A stretch of 64,000 nucleotides of DNA from Actinacidiphila guanduensis (GTDB lineage Bacteria > Actinomycetota > Actinomycetes > Streptomycetales > Streptomycetaceae): positions 124,001 to 188,000 of the forward strand of contig NZ_FNIE01000002.1 of assembly GCF_900103985.1 (NCBI RefSeq). The letters are read 5' to 3'. The translations under genes were made by a program, and so were the position numbers. This document shows positions 8,211 through 17,176 of this stretch, one piece after another. Every line of letters begins with the position of its first letter. Positions within the stretch are counted from its first letter, which is position 1. Below the pieces are notes generated by a model. That model had not been told where the DNA came from, ran no database searches, and was given only the letters and a program-made list of their open reading frames with translations.

Positions 8211-8872
8211 GAGGCGTTCTCCTGCCCGGACGGCGCGGCGCTGACGTTCCACCACGGGAGCATGCGGTACGAGGTCGTGGTGCCGGTGGTCCCGGCGACC
8301 CACTTGGGCTGCGGCACCGGCGTGGTGGCCACGCGGGCCTGGATGCGGATAACTGTGCCGCCGTTGAGCGTGGGGCCGAAACGGTCCTGCAGGATGCGCT
8401 GGAGGTAGGTGCGGCTCAGGTCACTGCCAGAGCCGGCGGTCGGCTGGTCCTGCGCGTCATGGGTGTCGCTGTAGTACGACCAGGCGCGCCGCAGCTGGTT
8501 CTGGTTGGCGTGGCTGGGCAGCGGGTTGTGGCGGATGTCGGCGATGTCCATGGCGGTCATGTCCACCCAGCCGGTGGTCTCCTGGGCGCCGCCCGGCTTG
8601 ACCACCTCGGCGCGCGCCTGCACATGGATGTTCTGCTGCAGGGGGTCGGGGGCGAACAGCTTCCAGTTCTGCTCGAACTCCGGGTAGATGTAGTCGTTGA
8701 CCGCGGTGGCGTGCTCCTTGCTGAGCGTGTTCGAGGGCGCCACGTGCAGGAAGACCATCCCCAGGTGGAACAGGGCGCCGACGGTCACCGCGCCCACCGT
8801 CAGGGCCACGACTATGCGGGCCGGCAGTGACAGCCCCGCCGCACCGGGCGGCGGCCCCTCCCTTGGCTCCAT
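8207..8872 (-). CDS. DUF5819-family membrane-anchored protein
   Basis: 221 residues. One N-terminal transmembrane segment (about residues 15-42, ARIVVALTVGAVTVGALFHLGMVFL) is followed by an extracytoplasmic domain. That domain contains EFEQNWKLFAPDP and repeated aromatic/basic patches characteristic of DUF5819. No enzyme motif is recognisable. It is first in a two-gene operon with the HTTM protein, joined by a GTGA overlap. The ATG at 8872 was chosen with GGAGAG upstream; an in-frame ATG at 8926 has weaker support. Function unknown; the pairing suggests a substrate or partner of the HTTM protein. Confidence 0.75.
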   Translation of the reverse strand: MEPREGPPPGAAGLSLPARIVVALTVGAVTVGALFHLGMVFLHVAPSNTLSKEHATAVNDYIYPEFEQNWKLFAPDPLQQNIHVQARAEVVKPGGAQETTGWVDMTAMDIADIRHNPLPSHANQNQLRRAWSYYSDTHDAQDQPTAGSGSDLSRTYLQRILQDRFGPTLNGGTVIRIQARVATTPVPQPKWVAGTTGTTTSYRMLPWWNVSAAPSGQENAS

Positions 8873-8978
8873 CGTCTCTCCGCTCTCCGGCGTGCCCGGC
8901 TGCCGCCCGGCACGCTCCCGCCACACGCTCCGGCGGCGACCTTACCGAGTCGTCCACAGCCTCAGGAATGGCTTGGCG

Positions 8979-8987
8979 TTATCCACA
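8979..8987 (+). promoter_or_regulatory. DnaA-box-like 9-mer
   Basis: TTATCCACA in the intergenic region upstream of the DUF5819-HTTM operon, with a partial box (CGTCCACAG) about 30 bp away. Binding is not shown. Confidence 0.3.
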
Positions 8988-9110
8988 GGCGCGGGCGGGA
9001 CGCGGGTTTGCGGGCGCGGCGGGGCCGTCGCCTGGGCCGTAGTGCGGAAAGGGAGGAGAAGGGGGTTTCGGAAACTGTCCGGAAGTTCCCCTGCGGGAGG
9101 TGGCCTCGGG

Positions 9111-9440
9111 CTACAGGACGTGGCCCTGGGCGCCGCCGTCCATGACGACGGGACGGCCCGAGGCGGCCCAGTCGAGCATGCCGCCGTCCACGTTGACCGC
9201 GTCCACGCCCTGGGCGATCAGGTACTGGGTGACCTGGGCGGAGCGGCCGCCGGCCTTGCAGACCACGTGCACGCGACCCTCGGGCACCTCGCCGATCCGC
9301 TCGACGACCTCGCCCATCGGGATGTGCAGCGCGCCTTCGGCGTGCCCGGCCGCCCACTCGTCGTCCTCGCGGACGTCCAGGAGGGTCGCGTCGGCCGGGA
9401 CAGAAGCGGCATCCACCGAGGGCAGTTGGGAGCGGAACAT
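9111..9440 (-). CDS. Rhodanese-domain sulfurtransferase
   Basis: 109 residues forming a single rhodanese domain. LLDVREDDEWAAGHAEGALHI (about residues 20-40) is the CH2A-type motif. The active-site loop is VVCKAGGRSAQV, with catalytic Cys61. The family transfers sulfane sulfur via a cysteine persulfide. The ATG at 9440 has AGGAGG upstream; an in-frame ATG at 9470 does not. Single-domain cytoplasmic protein with no operon partner visible. Confidence 0.88.
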   Translation of the reverse strand: MFRSQLPSVDAASVPADATLLDVREDDEWAAGHAEGALHIPMGEVVERIGEVPEGRVHVVCKAGGRSAQVTQYLIAQGVDAVNVDGGMLDWAASGRPVVMDGGAQGHVL

Positions 9441-9503
9441 CGGGCGGGGCCTCCTGGGACACGGGAACACGGGGCGGGCGCCACTGCGGCGGTTCGCCCG
9501 CGG

Positions 9504-9594
9504 GGAACGCTGAGGAACGCTGAGGAACGCGGAGCAATACGGAACACGGAGAACACAGCGAACGCCGAGAACGCCGAGAACACAGCCAAGCTAC
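9504..9594. repeat. Short tandem GAACGC/GAACAC repeats
   Basis: An imperfect tandem array of 9-11-bp units built on GGAACGCTGA, GGAACGCGGA, GGAACACGGA and GAACGCCGA. It lies in the 179-bp gap between the rhodanese and J-domain genes. No gene is seen here. Confidence 0.6.
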
Positions 9595-9619
9595 CCCAGG
9601 CGCGCGGGCGCCCGGGCGG

Positions 9620-10474
9620 TCAGTCCCCCTCGGGCTCGGGCGGGGCGTCGCGGACGAGCTCGGCCAGCCGCGCCTCGCGCTGGGAGACCTGGGTGAGCAG
9701 TTGCTCGGCGATCTCGTTGAGCAGGGCGTCCGGGTCGTCGGGGGCGAGCTTCATCATCTGGCCGATGGCGCTCTCGTCCAGCTCCGCCGCCATGGCGGCG
9801 AGCTTCTCCTTGCGCTCGGCCAGCCACTCCAGGCGCGCGTAGAGGACCTCGGCCTCGCTGGGCAGCTCCTCCTCTGCGGGCGGGCCCGCCTCCCACTCCG
9901 CCGCAAGGGCGCGCAGGGCCTCCTCGTCGGCGTAGGCGTACGCCTCGTTGACCCGGGCGATGAAGGCGCTGCGGCGCTCCTTCTCGGCGTCGTCCTGGGC
10001 GAGGTCCGGGTGCGCCTTGCGGGCAAGCTCGCGGTAGAGGCGCTGGGCCTCCTTGCCGGGGCGGACCCGGCGCGGCGGGTCGGTGTCCTCCACGGGCCGC
10101 ACCCCGTCGGAGCCGAGCAGGCCGCCGAAGAGCTCCTCGACGCCGGGCATCGGCATCACCAGGGCGCGGGCCTCCCAGGCGCGCTCGATGTCGGCGCGAT
10201 CGCCGCTGTGGGCGGCCACGGCCTCGGCGATCAGGGCGTCCAGCTCGTCGAGCCGGGCGTACATCGGGCCGAGCCGCTGGTGGTGCAGCCGGGAGAAGTT
10301 CTCCACCTCCACGCGGAAGGTCTCCACGGCGATCTCGAACTCGATGAGCGCCTGCTCGGCGGCGCGCACCGCCTTCGCCAGCCGTTCCTCGCCGTCGGCG
10401 AACAGGTTGCCGGGCTCGGCACCCGGGTCGGCGGCGGAAGGGGTGGCGGGACCGGTTCCGGAGCTGTTGGTCAC
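9620..10474 (-). CDS. J-domain (DnaJ-like) protein
   Basis: 284 residues. The J-domain lies in the middle of the protein (about 135-185), with the diagnostic HPD at residues 155-157 in YRELARKAHPDLAQ. Long charged helices flank it: a coiled-coil-like stretch at about 25-105 and another at about 200-265. This is not a DnaJ with G/F and zinc-finger regions; it is a free J-protein that could stimulate DnaK for a specific client. The GTG at 10474 is the likely start and lacks a Shine-Dalgarno. A TACGCT lies close upstream, so the mRNA may be leaderless. Confidence 0.8.
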   Translation of the reverse strand: MTNSSGTGPATPSAADPGAEPGNLFADGEERLAKAVRAAEQALIEFEIAVETFRVEVENFSRLHHQRLGPMYARLDELDALIAEAVAAHSGDRADIERAWEARALVMPMPGVEELFGGLLGSDGVRPVEDTDPPRRVRPGKEAQRLYRELARKAHPDLAQDDAEKERRSAFIARVNEAYAYADEEALRALAAEWEAGPPAEEELPSEAEVLYARLEWLAERKEKLAAMAAELDESAIGQMMKLAPDDPDALLNEIAEQLLTQVSQREARLAELVRDAPPEPEGD

Positions 10475-10658
10475 CCGGACAGCGTAGTGGCGCCTCCGCG
10501 GGGGCGTAGTGCCGCCGGGCGCCGGGCGCCGGGGCGAACACGGTGACGTACAGTGTGTCGTACAAGGTGTTCGACCTTTGCCGGGAGCCGGCGGCGGCGC
10601 GGTGACCTGCGCGGCCACCGGTCCGCGGCCGGGAGCGGAGCAGGGGCAGGGCAGGGAC

Positions 10659-11681
10659 ATGGAGTACAGGCAGCTGGGCGGCACGGGTGTGTTCGTCTCG
10701 TCCATCGCACTGGGCGCGATGACCTTCGGAGGCGCGGATTCGCCCATCTGGGGGACTGTAGGCGGCCTCGGCGCCCAGGAGGCGGACGCCATCGTGGGCG
10801 CCGCCCTGGACGCGGGGGTGAACCTCGTGGACACCGCCGACGTCTACGGCGACGGCGAGAGCGAGTCGATCCTCGGCAAGGTGCTCGGCTCGCGCCGCGA
10901 CGACGTGGTGCTGGCGACGAAGGCGAGCGCGCGGACGGGCCCGGGCCCCAACGACGCGGGCGCCACCCGCTACCACCTGCTGCGCTCGATCGAGGCGAGC
11001 CTTTCGCGCCTGGGCACCGACCGCATCGACCTCTTCCAGATCCACGGCTTCGACCCGCTGACGCCCCTGGAGGAGACCCTGGGCGCGCTGGACGACGCGG
11101 TGCGCCAGGGCAAGGTGCGCTACATCGGCGCCTCCAACTTCGCCGCCCGGCAGCTCGTCAAGGCCCTCGGCGTCTCCGCCCGCGAGGGCCTGGCCCGTTT
11201 CGTGTCGCACCAGTGCTATTACTCGCTGGTCGGCCGCGACGTCGAGCACGAGATCCTGCCCGCCTCCAGGGAGGAGAACGTCGCCTTCCTGTCCTACGCA
11301 CCCCTGGCGTCGGGTCTGCTGTCGGGCAAGTTCGACCGCTCCGGCGCCACGGAGGAAGGCGCCCGCCGCAACACCACCGACTGGCCGCCGACCGACCGCG
11401 AGAAGGCATATGACGCCGTGGACGTGCTGCGGGTGGTGGCCGGGCGGCACGGGACCACGGTGGCGCGGGCCGCCCTCGCCTGGAACATCGCGCAGCCGGG
11501 CGTGACCAGCGCGATCGTCGGCGCGCGGCGGGTGCCGCAGCTGCTGGACAGCCTCGGCGCCGTGGAGGTCGCGCTCACCGCGCAGGACCTCGCCGAGCTG
11601 GACGCGGCCACCGCGCCGCCGACCGCCTACCCGGCGTGGATCCAGCAGCAGGTCGCCCCCTCCCGGCTCCCGCAGGCGTGA
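10659..11681 (+). CDS. Aldo/keto reductase
   Basis: 340 residues. The catalytic tetrad is complete: Asp58, Tyr63 (NLVDTADVYGDGE), Lys88 (ATKAS) and His129 (FQIHGFD). The C-terminal NADPH segment contains TSAIVGARRVPQL. It is a TIM-barrel cytosolic oxidoreductase reducing aldehydes or ketones; the substrate is unknown. A TetR gene starts 61 bp downstream on the same strand and is a likely regulator. The upstream region at 10541-10572 holds an imperfect repeat around two GTAC motifs that could be its operator. Confidence 0.9.
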   Translation: MEYRQLGGTGVFVSSIALGAMTFGGADSPIWGTVGGLGAQEADAIVGAALDAGVNLVDTADVYGDGESESILGKVLGSRRDDVVLATKASARTGPGPNDAGATRYHLLRSIEASLSRLGTDRIDLFQIHGFDPLTPLEETLGALDDAVRQGKVRYIGASNFAARQLVKALGVSAREGLARFVSHQCYYSLVGRDVEHEILPASREENVAFLSYAPLASGLLSGKFDRSGATEEGARRNTTDWPPTDREKAYDAVDVLRVVAGRHGTTVARAALAWNIAQPGVTSAIVGARRVPQLLDSLGAVEVALTAQDLAELDAATAPPTAYPAWIQQQVAPSRLPQA

Positions 11682-11742
11682 ACCGCCAGGTCGCAGAGGT
11701 GCGGGCGCTGGCGGCGCCCGCACCGCATCTAGACTGATCGCC

Positions 11743-12369
11743 ATGGCGTCCGTCACCCGCAGGCCCGCGAAGAGCGCAGAGCGGCGCGAGGCGGTCGAGG
11801 CGCGGGTCTTCGCGGCGGTGGAGAAGCTGCTCGGCGAGGGCCTGAGTTACACCGAGATCAGCGTCCAGCGGATCATCACCGAGGCGGGCGTGGCCCGCTC
11901 CACCTTCTACGGCTACTTCCACGACAAGTCCGACCTGCTGCAGCGGCTCGCGACGACGCTCCGGGAGAGCTTCTTCCTGTCCGCCGCGAGCTGGGACCCG
12001 GCTGAGGGCCTACCCGGGCTCGTCCGCGTCTTCGAGGAGATCCTGCGGCGGCACCGCGAGCACCTGCCCCTGCTGGCCGCGATCACCGAGACCGCCGCCT
12101 ACGACCCGGCCGTGCGCAGCTTCTACAACGCCGACCTGGACGCCTTCGAGGCCCGCGTGACCCAGGACCTGCGGGAGCTGCAGGCACAAGGGAGCACCGA
12201 CCCGGCGATCGACCCGGTGGCCACCGGCCGGGTGGTCGTGTGGGGCGGCGAGCAGGCCATCGCGCACCACATGTCCACCGACGACGGCAGCGGGGACGCC
12301 GCCTTCGCGGCACAGATGGCCGCCTTGTGGTGGTACGGCGCCTACCACCGGCTGCCAGGCGGCGAGTGA
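11743..12369 (+). CDS. TetR/AcrR-family regulator
   Basis: 208 residues. The N-terminal HTH (about 18-65) contains YTEISVQRIITEAGVARSTF and then YGYFHDKSDLLQRL. The C-terminal ligand domain is uncharacterised. A TAGACT six-mer ends 7 nt before the ATG and no Shine-Dalgarno is present, so this is a strong leaderless-transcript candidate with its own promoter. It likely controls the preceding aldo/keto reductase. Confidence 0.85.
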   Translation: MASVTRRPAKSAERREAVEARVFAAVEKLLGEGLSYTEISVQRIITEAGVARSTFYGYFHDKSDLLQRLATTLRESFFLSAASWDPAEGLPGLVRVFEEILRRHREHLPLLAAITETAAYDPAVRSFYNADLDAFEARVTQDLRELQAQGSTDPAIDPVATGRVVVWGGEQAIAHHMSTDDGSGDAAFAAQMAALWWYGAYHRLPGGE

Positions 12370-12688
12370 AGCCGCCGAACGGGTGACTCCCGGTCCGCCC
12401 GCACAAGCTGTCGGAGAAACCGCCGCGCAAGCCGCCACAGCCCTGCTGCGGACCGACCGCCCGACCGCCCGCCGTACCCCTGCCGTACCTCAGCCGACCG
12501 TCCGGCGTACCTAAGCCGTACCTCAGCCGACCGTCCCCTGACCGTCCGCCGGCCGCGCCCTCCCCCGACAGCCCGTCACGGTCCCACGACGGAGGGGCAA
12601 TCCGGCTATTCGGTCGACCCCGCCGCCCGATTCGTGCTTGCCTTGAGGGCCAGGACACTACTCAGCGCCGAACCGCAGGTGCACGACG
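12370..12688. repeat. Gene-free 319-bp spacer with a 21-bp direct repeat
   Basis: No gene is seen between the TetR stop and the phosphatase start. A 21-bp unit beginning CCGTACCTCAGCCGACCG occurs at 12483-12503 and again, identical, at 12516-12536. Related fragments (GACCGTCC, CCGTACC) scatter around it. The phosphatase promoter probably lies at the right end. Confidence 0.55.
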
Positions 12689-15517
12689 TTGGATGAGACC
12701 ACCCGGCACTCCGCTGCCACCGACCAGGACCCTCGCCCCGACCGTCCCACCGACCGTCCCACCGACCACGAACCGCGCGACGAGCGACCGCCCGCGAGCC
12801 GCCCGGACGGACTCCTGCCCGCACCCGGCAGGCGCCTGACCGGCATGGGCGCGCCAAGTCCCGCGCCGCGGCCGGAGGTCCGGCTCGCCCCGGCCCGAGG
12901 CGCGGCGGTCGCAGCCGCACCGGGGACACCCACGGCAGCCGCGGCACCGGCGCCGCACCCGGCGGCCGCCCCCCTCCCCGGCCTCGCCGCCCTCCTGCGC
13001 CTCGCCGTGCTCTGCGTGGACCCCGAGGGCCGGATCGCCTACTGGAACCGGGGCGCCGAGGAGCTGTTCGGCCACCGCTGGGAGCACGTCTTCGGGCAGC
13101 GCGCCTCCGGGCTGCTCAGCCCGGCCGGGTCGGCTGCCCGCTCCGCCGTCCGCCACGACACCCTCGACGTGCTGGACGAGCTGACGCAGCCCTCCTGGGC
13201 GGGCGCCCTGGCCGCCACCGACCGCGACGGCACCCTGCGGGACGTCCTGTGGTGGACGTACCGGCTGGTCGAGCCCGGCGGCCGCAGCCTGCTGGCCATC
13301 GCCACGCACGCCAAGCCGCTGCGCACCGGCAGCCTGCGGATCGCGCTGGGCGGGCGGCTGCTCCCGTACACCGCGGAGGGGCCGCAGCGCCAGGACATCG
13401 CGGTGGCCGCGGTGCTGTCCGCCGAGCCCGCCACGGACCCCGCCACCGGTCAGACGTTCACCGCACGGCTCGGAAGCGTGCTGCCGGGGGTCAGCCCCGG
13501 GCGGCAGGACCGCGTGGTGCGCCAGATCGCCGCTCTGGGCCACCCGGCGCTCGAGGTCGAGGGCGGGGTGCGGCTGCCCGTCGTCCCCCACGACCAGGGC
13601 GGCCGGCCCGCTCGCCCGCCGGCCCCCGTGCAGCGCGAACTGCTCCCCGGCCCGCGTCCCTTGGGGCCCGGAGGAGTGCCGGCCACCGCCGGCGCCGACC
13701 TCTCCAGCGCCTCGGCCCTCACCGCCGTGCCGCCGCCACTGCCCGCGTCGCCTCCGTCCGGCCTCCAGGGCGCGGGGCCCGGCCTCCATGGCGGCCGGAG
13801 CCGGCCGGACACCATGGCGGCGTACTCGCCGCCCCCCGCCGCCGAAACCCGGCCCGCGGGGAGCGCCCTGGACGAGCACCTGGCGCTGCTGCGGGCCGCC
13901 GGCTCCGTCGTGGGCTCCACGCTCGATCTGGACACCACCGCGCGCGAGCTGTGCGCCGTCACCGTGCCGCGGTTCGCCGACTTCGCCTCCGTCCTCGTCG
14001 TCGACCAGCTGTTCTCGGACGCCGAGCCGGTCAAGGACGACCCCCGCCACGGCACCGTGCTGGTGCGGCGGGTGGCCACCGCGCAGCACGACCGGCCGCC
14101 GGGCTGGGAGACGGCGCTGCCGGAGGGCGAGCTGCTCGCCCTGTCCGCCGACGGGATAGTGCCCCGGATCGGCGACCCCCTGCTGGTGCCCGTGGTGGAC
14201 CCGTCGATCGCGCAGGACATCGCCGTCGACCTCGGGGTGCCCGCGCTCGGCCACCTGCTCGCCGGGCACTCGATGATCGTGGCGCCGCTCACCGCGCGCG
14301 GCACCGTGCTCGGCCGGGTCTGCTTCCTGCGCCGCCCCGGCCGGCGCCCCTTCGACGCCAGGGACGCGGCCATCGCCGCGGAGGTGGCGGCCCGCGGGGC
14401 GGTCCACGTGGACAACGCGCGGCTGCACCGCCAGGAGTCCAGGGCCGCGGCCACCTTGCAGCGCTCCATGATGCCGACCCGCCCGCCGCGCATCCCCGGT
14501 GTGCGCATCGCCCACCACTACATGCCGGGCGACCGGCAGGCCCAGGTCGGCGGCGACTGGTTCGACGCGATCCAGCTGCCGGGCGGCCGGGTGGCGCTCA
14601 TCGTGGGCGACGTCATGGGCCACGGGCTCCAGGCGGCCGCCGTGATGGGCCAGTTCCGCACCGCGGTGATCACCATGGCCGGGCTCGACCTGCCGCCCGC
14701 CCAGCTGCTGCGCCACCTGGACAACCTCGCCCACCGACTGGGCACCGAGCACCTGGCGACCTGCGTGTACGCCGTCTACGACCCGATCCTGCGCACCCTG
14801 ACGCTCGCCAACGCCGGCCACATCCCGCCGGTGCTGGCGGGCTCGGACGGCCGCGGCGAGCTGCTGGCGATCCCCGGCGGCGCCCCGATCGGCGTGGGCG
14901 GGGTGCCCTTCGAGACGGTGGAGGTGCCCGCGCCGGACGGCAGTTGGCTGGTGCTGTGCACGGACGGCCTGGTGGAGGTCCGCGGCCAGGGGATAGACGC
15001 CGGGCTGGCCGCCCTGTGCGCGCACGTGATCGAGCCGCAGCAGTCGCCCGAGGACGTCTGCGCGCAGATCCTCGCCCGGGTGCACACCGAGGACCGCGGG
15101 GACGACGTGGCTCTGCTCGTCGCCCGCTTCGAGGGGGTGGCACCTCAGGACGTCATCCGCTGGACGCTGCTCATCGACTACGCGGAGGTCGCCAGGGCGC
15201 GCGAGCTGACCCGGCGCCAGCTGGCCGCCTGGGGCCTGGAACGGCTCAGCGAGACGGCCGAGCTGCTGGTCAGCGAGCTGGTCACCAATGCGATCAAGGC
15301 CGCGAACTACGAGGTGGAGCTGCGCCTGATGCGGGTCGGCAAGCTGCTGGTCGAGGTGAGCGACGACAACCACAACCTGCCGCAGCTCCAGCGGGCCGAC
15401 GCCGATGACGTCCAGGGCCGCGGCCTCGCCCTCGTCTCCCACCTGTCGCACCGCTGGGGTACGAGCCGCAAGGCGGTCGGCAAAGTGGTGTGGTTCGAGC
15501 TGCCGCTGCCGCAGTGA
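12689..15517 (+). CDS. PAS/GAF/SpoIIE-PP2C phosphatase with C-terminal HATPase domain
   Basis: 942 residues. A disordered Pro/Arg-rich head (1-95) is followed by a PAS domain (about 102-215), a proline-rich linker, and a GAF domain (about 392-585). A SpoIIE-type PP2C domain comes next (about 605-810), with metal-site motifs GDRQAQVGGDWFDAI, GDVMGHG, CTDGLVE and DRGDDVALLV. The C terminus is an anti-sigma-like HATPase (about 815-942) with SELVTNAIKAA and GRGLALV. This architecture both phosphorylates and dephosphorylates anti-anti-sigma partners in Streptomyces stress networks. The ATG at 12689 lacks a clear Shine-Dalgarno; ATG 12845 is an alternative. No adjacent anti-anti-sigma gene is seen. 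Confidence 0.88.
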   Translation: MDETTRHSAATDQDPRPDRPTDRPTDHEPRDERPPASRPDGLLPAPGRRLTGMGAPSPAPRPEVRLAPARGAAVAAAPGTPTAAAAPAPHPAAAPLPGLAALLRLAVLCVDPEGRIAYWNRGAEELFGHRWEHVFGQRASGLLSPAGSAARSAVRHDTLDVLDELTQPSWAGALAATDRDGTLRDVLWWTYRLVEPGGRSLLAIATHAKPLRTGSLRIALGGRLLPYTAEGPQRQDIAVAAVLSAEPATDPATGQTFTARLGSVLPGVSPGRQDRVVRQIAALGHPALEVEGGVRLPVVPHDQGGRPARPPAPVQRELLPGPRPLGPGGVPATAGADLSSASALTAVPPPLPASPPSGLQGAGPGLHGGRSRPDTMAAYSPPPAAETRPAGSALDEHLALLRAAGSVVGSTLDLDTTARELCAVTVPRFADFASVLVVDQLFSDAEPVKDDPRHGTVLVRRVATAQHDRPPGWETALPEGELLALSADGIVPRIGDPLLVPVVDPSIAQDIAVDLGVPALGHLLAGHSMIVAPLTARGTVLGRVCFLRRPGRRPFDARDAAIAAEVAARGAVHVDNARLHRQESRAAATLQRSMMPTRPPRIPGVRIAHHYMPGDRQAQVGGDWFDAIQLPGGRVALIVGDVMGHGLQAAAVMGQFRTAVITMAGLDLPPAQLLRHLDNLAHRLGTEHLATCVYAVYDPILRTLTLANAGHIPPVLAGSDGRGELLAIPGGAPIGVGGVPFETVEVPAPDGSWLVLCTDGLVEVRGQGIDAGLAALCAHVIEPQQSPEDVCAQILARVHTEDRGDDVALLVARFEGVAPQDVIRWTLLIDYAEVARARELTRRQLAAWGLERLSETAELLVSELVTNAIKAANYEVELRLMRVGKLLVEVSDDNHNLPQLQRADADDVQGRGLALVSHLSHRWGTSRKAVGKVVWFELPLPQ

Positions 15518-15613
15518 GGGGAGCGGTACGGCCGTAGGCAGGCGCTGCACGGGCTGCTGCGGCCGCGCTGCGACGGTCTGGCGGCGGCGCGGGTCGCCCC
15601 GGTACGGCGTCGC

Positions 15614-15659
15614 GATACGGCTCAAGTGCCGGGATACGGCCCTGGCCCCGGGATACGGC
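15614..15659. repeat. Three GATACGGC iterons at exact 19-bp spacing
   Basis: GATACGGC at 15614, 15633 and 15652. They lie downstream of the phosphatase gene and convergent with the TerD gene. A fourth copy is at 16477 on the other side of the TerD gene. Confidence 0.5.
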
Positions 15660-15793
15660 TCGGGGCCGCGGCCGCCGGCTGTACTGCCGGAGGTGGCCGC
15701 GGCCCCGTTGCCCGATCGGCGCCGCTCAGCTGCTGCGGGGCCGGGAACGCCCTGACATCACTCGGACATCGCCGACATCAGGCCGCCGTCACG

Positions 15794-16369
15794 TCAGAGG
15801 TTGACGCCGAAGTCCTGGGCGATACCGCGCAGGCCGGAGGCGTAGCCCTGGCCGACGGCGCGGAACTTCCACTCCGCCCCGTTGCGGTACAGCTCGCCGA
15901 AGACCATGGCGGTCTCGGTGGAGGCGTCCTCGGTGAGGTCATAACGGGCGATCTCGGCGCCCCCCGCCTGGTTCACCACGCGGATGAACGCGTTGCGGAC
16001 CTGGCCGAAGCTCTGCTGGCGGGTCTCGCCCTCGTAGATCGAGACCGGGAAGACGATCTTGTCCACCTCGGCGGGGACACCCGCGAGGTTCACCTTGATC
16101 GCCTCGTCGTCACCCTCGCCCTCACCGGTGAGGTTGTCGCCGGTGTGCTCCACGGAGCCGTCGGGGCTCTTGAGGTTGTTGAAGAAGACGAAGTGCTTGT
16201 CCGACACGACCTTGCCCGTGGCGTCGAGCAGCAGCGCGCTCGCGTCGAGGTCGAAGTCCGCGCCGGTGGTCGTGCGCACATCCCAGCCCAGACCGACGGT
16301 GACCGCCGTGAGTCCGGGGGCCTCCTTCGTCAGCGAGACGTTGCCGCCCTTGGAGAGGCTGACACCCAT
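15794..16369 (-). CDS. TerD-family tellurium-resistance/calcium-binding stress protein
   Basis: 191 residues, the standard TerD length. It opens [20 protein letters not shown]. It carries acidic calcium-site clusters [14 protein letters not shown] (about 37-50) and the region ending [17 protein letters not shown]. Streptomyces encode many such proteins, linked to stress response and differentiation. The start at 16369 is supported by GGGAG seven bases upstream. It is monocistronic, with about 150 bp to the next gene upstream. Confidence 0.93.
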   Translation of the reverse strand: MGVSLSKGGNVSLTKEAPGLTAVTVGLGWDVRTTTGADFDLDASALLLDATGKVVSDKHFVFFNNLKSPDGSVEHTGDNLTGEGEGDDEAIKVNLAGVPAEVDKIVFPVSIYEGETRQQSFGQVRNAFIRVVNQAGGAEIARYDLTEDASTETAMVFGELYRNGAEWKFRAVGQGYASGLRGIAQDFGVNL

Positions 16370-16517
16370 GGTGGATCTCCCTGCTCGGTTCGGCGCGGGC
16401 CGCGCCGCTTGACGATTCCTTTGCCCAATGGGACCAACGCTCACCACCCTGCCCCGGTTCCCGCCACCGCGCCATCGATACGGCCATCCATACGCCGTCG
16501 ATCCGGGGAACGGTCCC

Positions 16518-17105
16518 TCACGTCCGCCGGGACGGGGCGGCGGCCTCCCAGGCGGCTTCGATCATCGAGAAGACCTCGTCCACGGTGGCCTCGGGCGCGT
16601 CCGATTCGCGGGCCAGCGCGTAGGCGTCGATGACGAAGCGCGCGATCGTCCGGCTCGCCGTTTCGGTCCGCGACAGCGCCGGGTCGGCGGCGATGGCGGC
16701 CGCGAGGGTGCGCGCGCAGCGCTGCCGCATCGACTCCTCGTACGCCCGCAGGGCGGGGGTCGCGTCGATCATGCGCCAGACCGGGGCGGTGCTGTCCGCC
16801 GTGCAGTGGCGCACCAGGGCCTGGATCTCACCGCGCAGCGCGGGGATGAGCGGCTCGTCGGGCGCCCGGTCGGTGACCGCCGCGGCGAGGCGCTGCTCGA
16901 AGTCCTCGCCCTGCTCGAAGACCAGGGCCTCCTTGCAGGCGAAGTGGGAGAAGAGCGTGGTGACGGCGACGTCGGCCTCGGCGGCCACCTCGCGGATGCC
17001 CACGGCGTCGTACCCGCGGTCCAGGAAGAGACGCAGGGCGGTGTCGGCGATCTTCTGGCGGGTCGCGGCCTTCTTGCGCTCACGGCGGCCGGTCGGCACG
17101 GTCAT
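16518..17105 (-). CDS. TetR-family regulator divergent from a quinone oxidoreductase
   Basis: About 195 residues. The HTH (about 12-58) includes [18 protein letters not shown] and [18 protein letters not shown]. The C-terminal domain has [20 protein letters not shown]. It starts only 71 bp from the divergent oxidoreductase gene, and inverted repeats fill that gap, so it very likely represses both. An in-frame GTG at 17114 is an alternative start. A TAGTGT element close to the start suggests a leaderless mRNA. Confidence 0.87.
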   Translation of the reverse strand: MTVPTGRRERKKAATRQKIADTALRLFLDRGYDAVGIREVAAEADVAVTTLFSHFACKEALVFEQGEDFEQRLAAAVTDRAPDEPLIPALRGEIQALVRHCTADSTAPVWRMIDATPALRAYEESMRQRCARTLAAAIAADPALSRTETASRTIARFVIDAYALARESDAPEATVDEVFSMIEAAWEAAAPSRRT

Positions 17106-17126
17106 GCGGCTCACACTACCAAGTGC

Positions 17127-17142
17127 GAACCTGTATCGGTTC
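17127..17142. promoter_or_regulatory. Candidate operator in the TetR/oxidoreductase divergent promoter
   Basis: GAACCTGTATCGGTTC has perfect 5-bp outer arms GAACC/GGTTC. A second, weaker ACCGT...ACGGT element lies at 17153-17169. Both fall in the 71-bp divergent gap. Confidence 0.4.
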
Positions 17143-17176
17143 TAAAAAGCTAACCGTTAGTGTTACGGTCGCCGGC

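Noticed and set aside
12662-15625. 987-codon minus-strand frame opposite the SpoIIE-type phosphatase
   Set aside because: Composition is His/Gly/Arg/Gln-rich shadow sequence; the plus strand carries the recognisable PAS, GAF, PP2C and HATPase domains.
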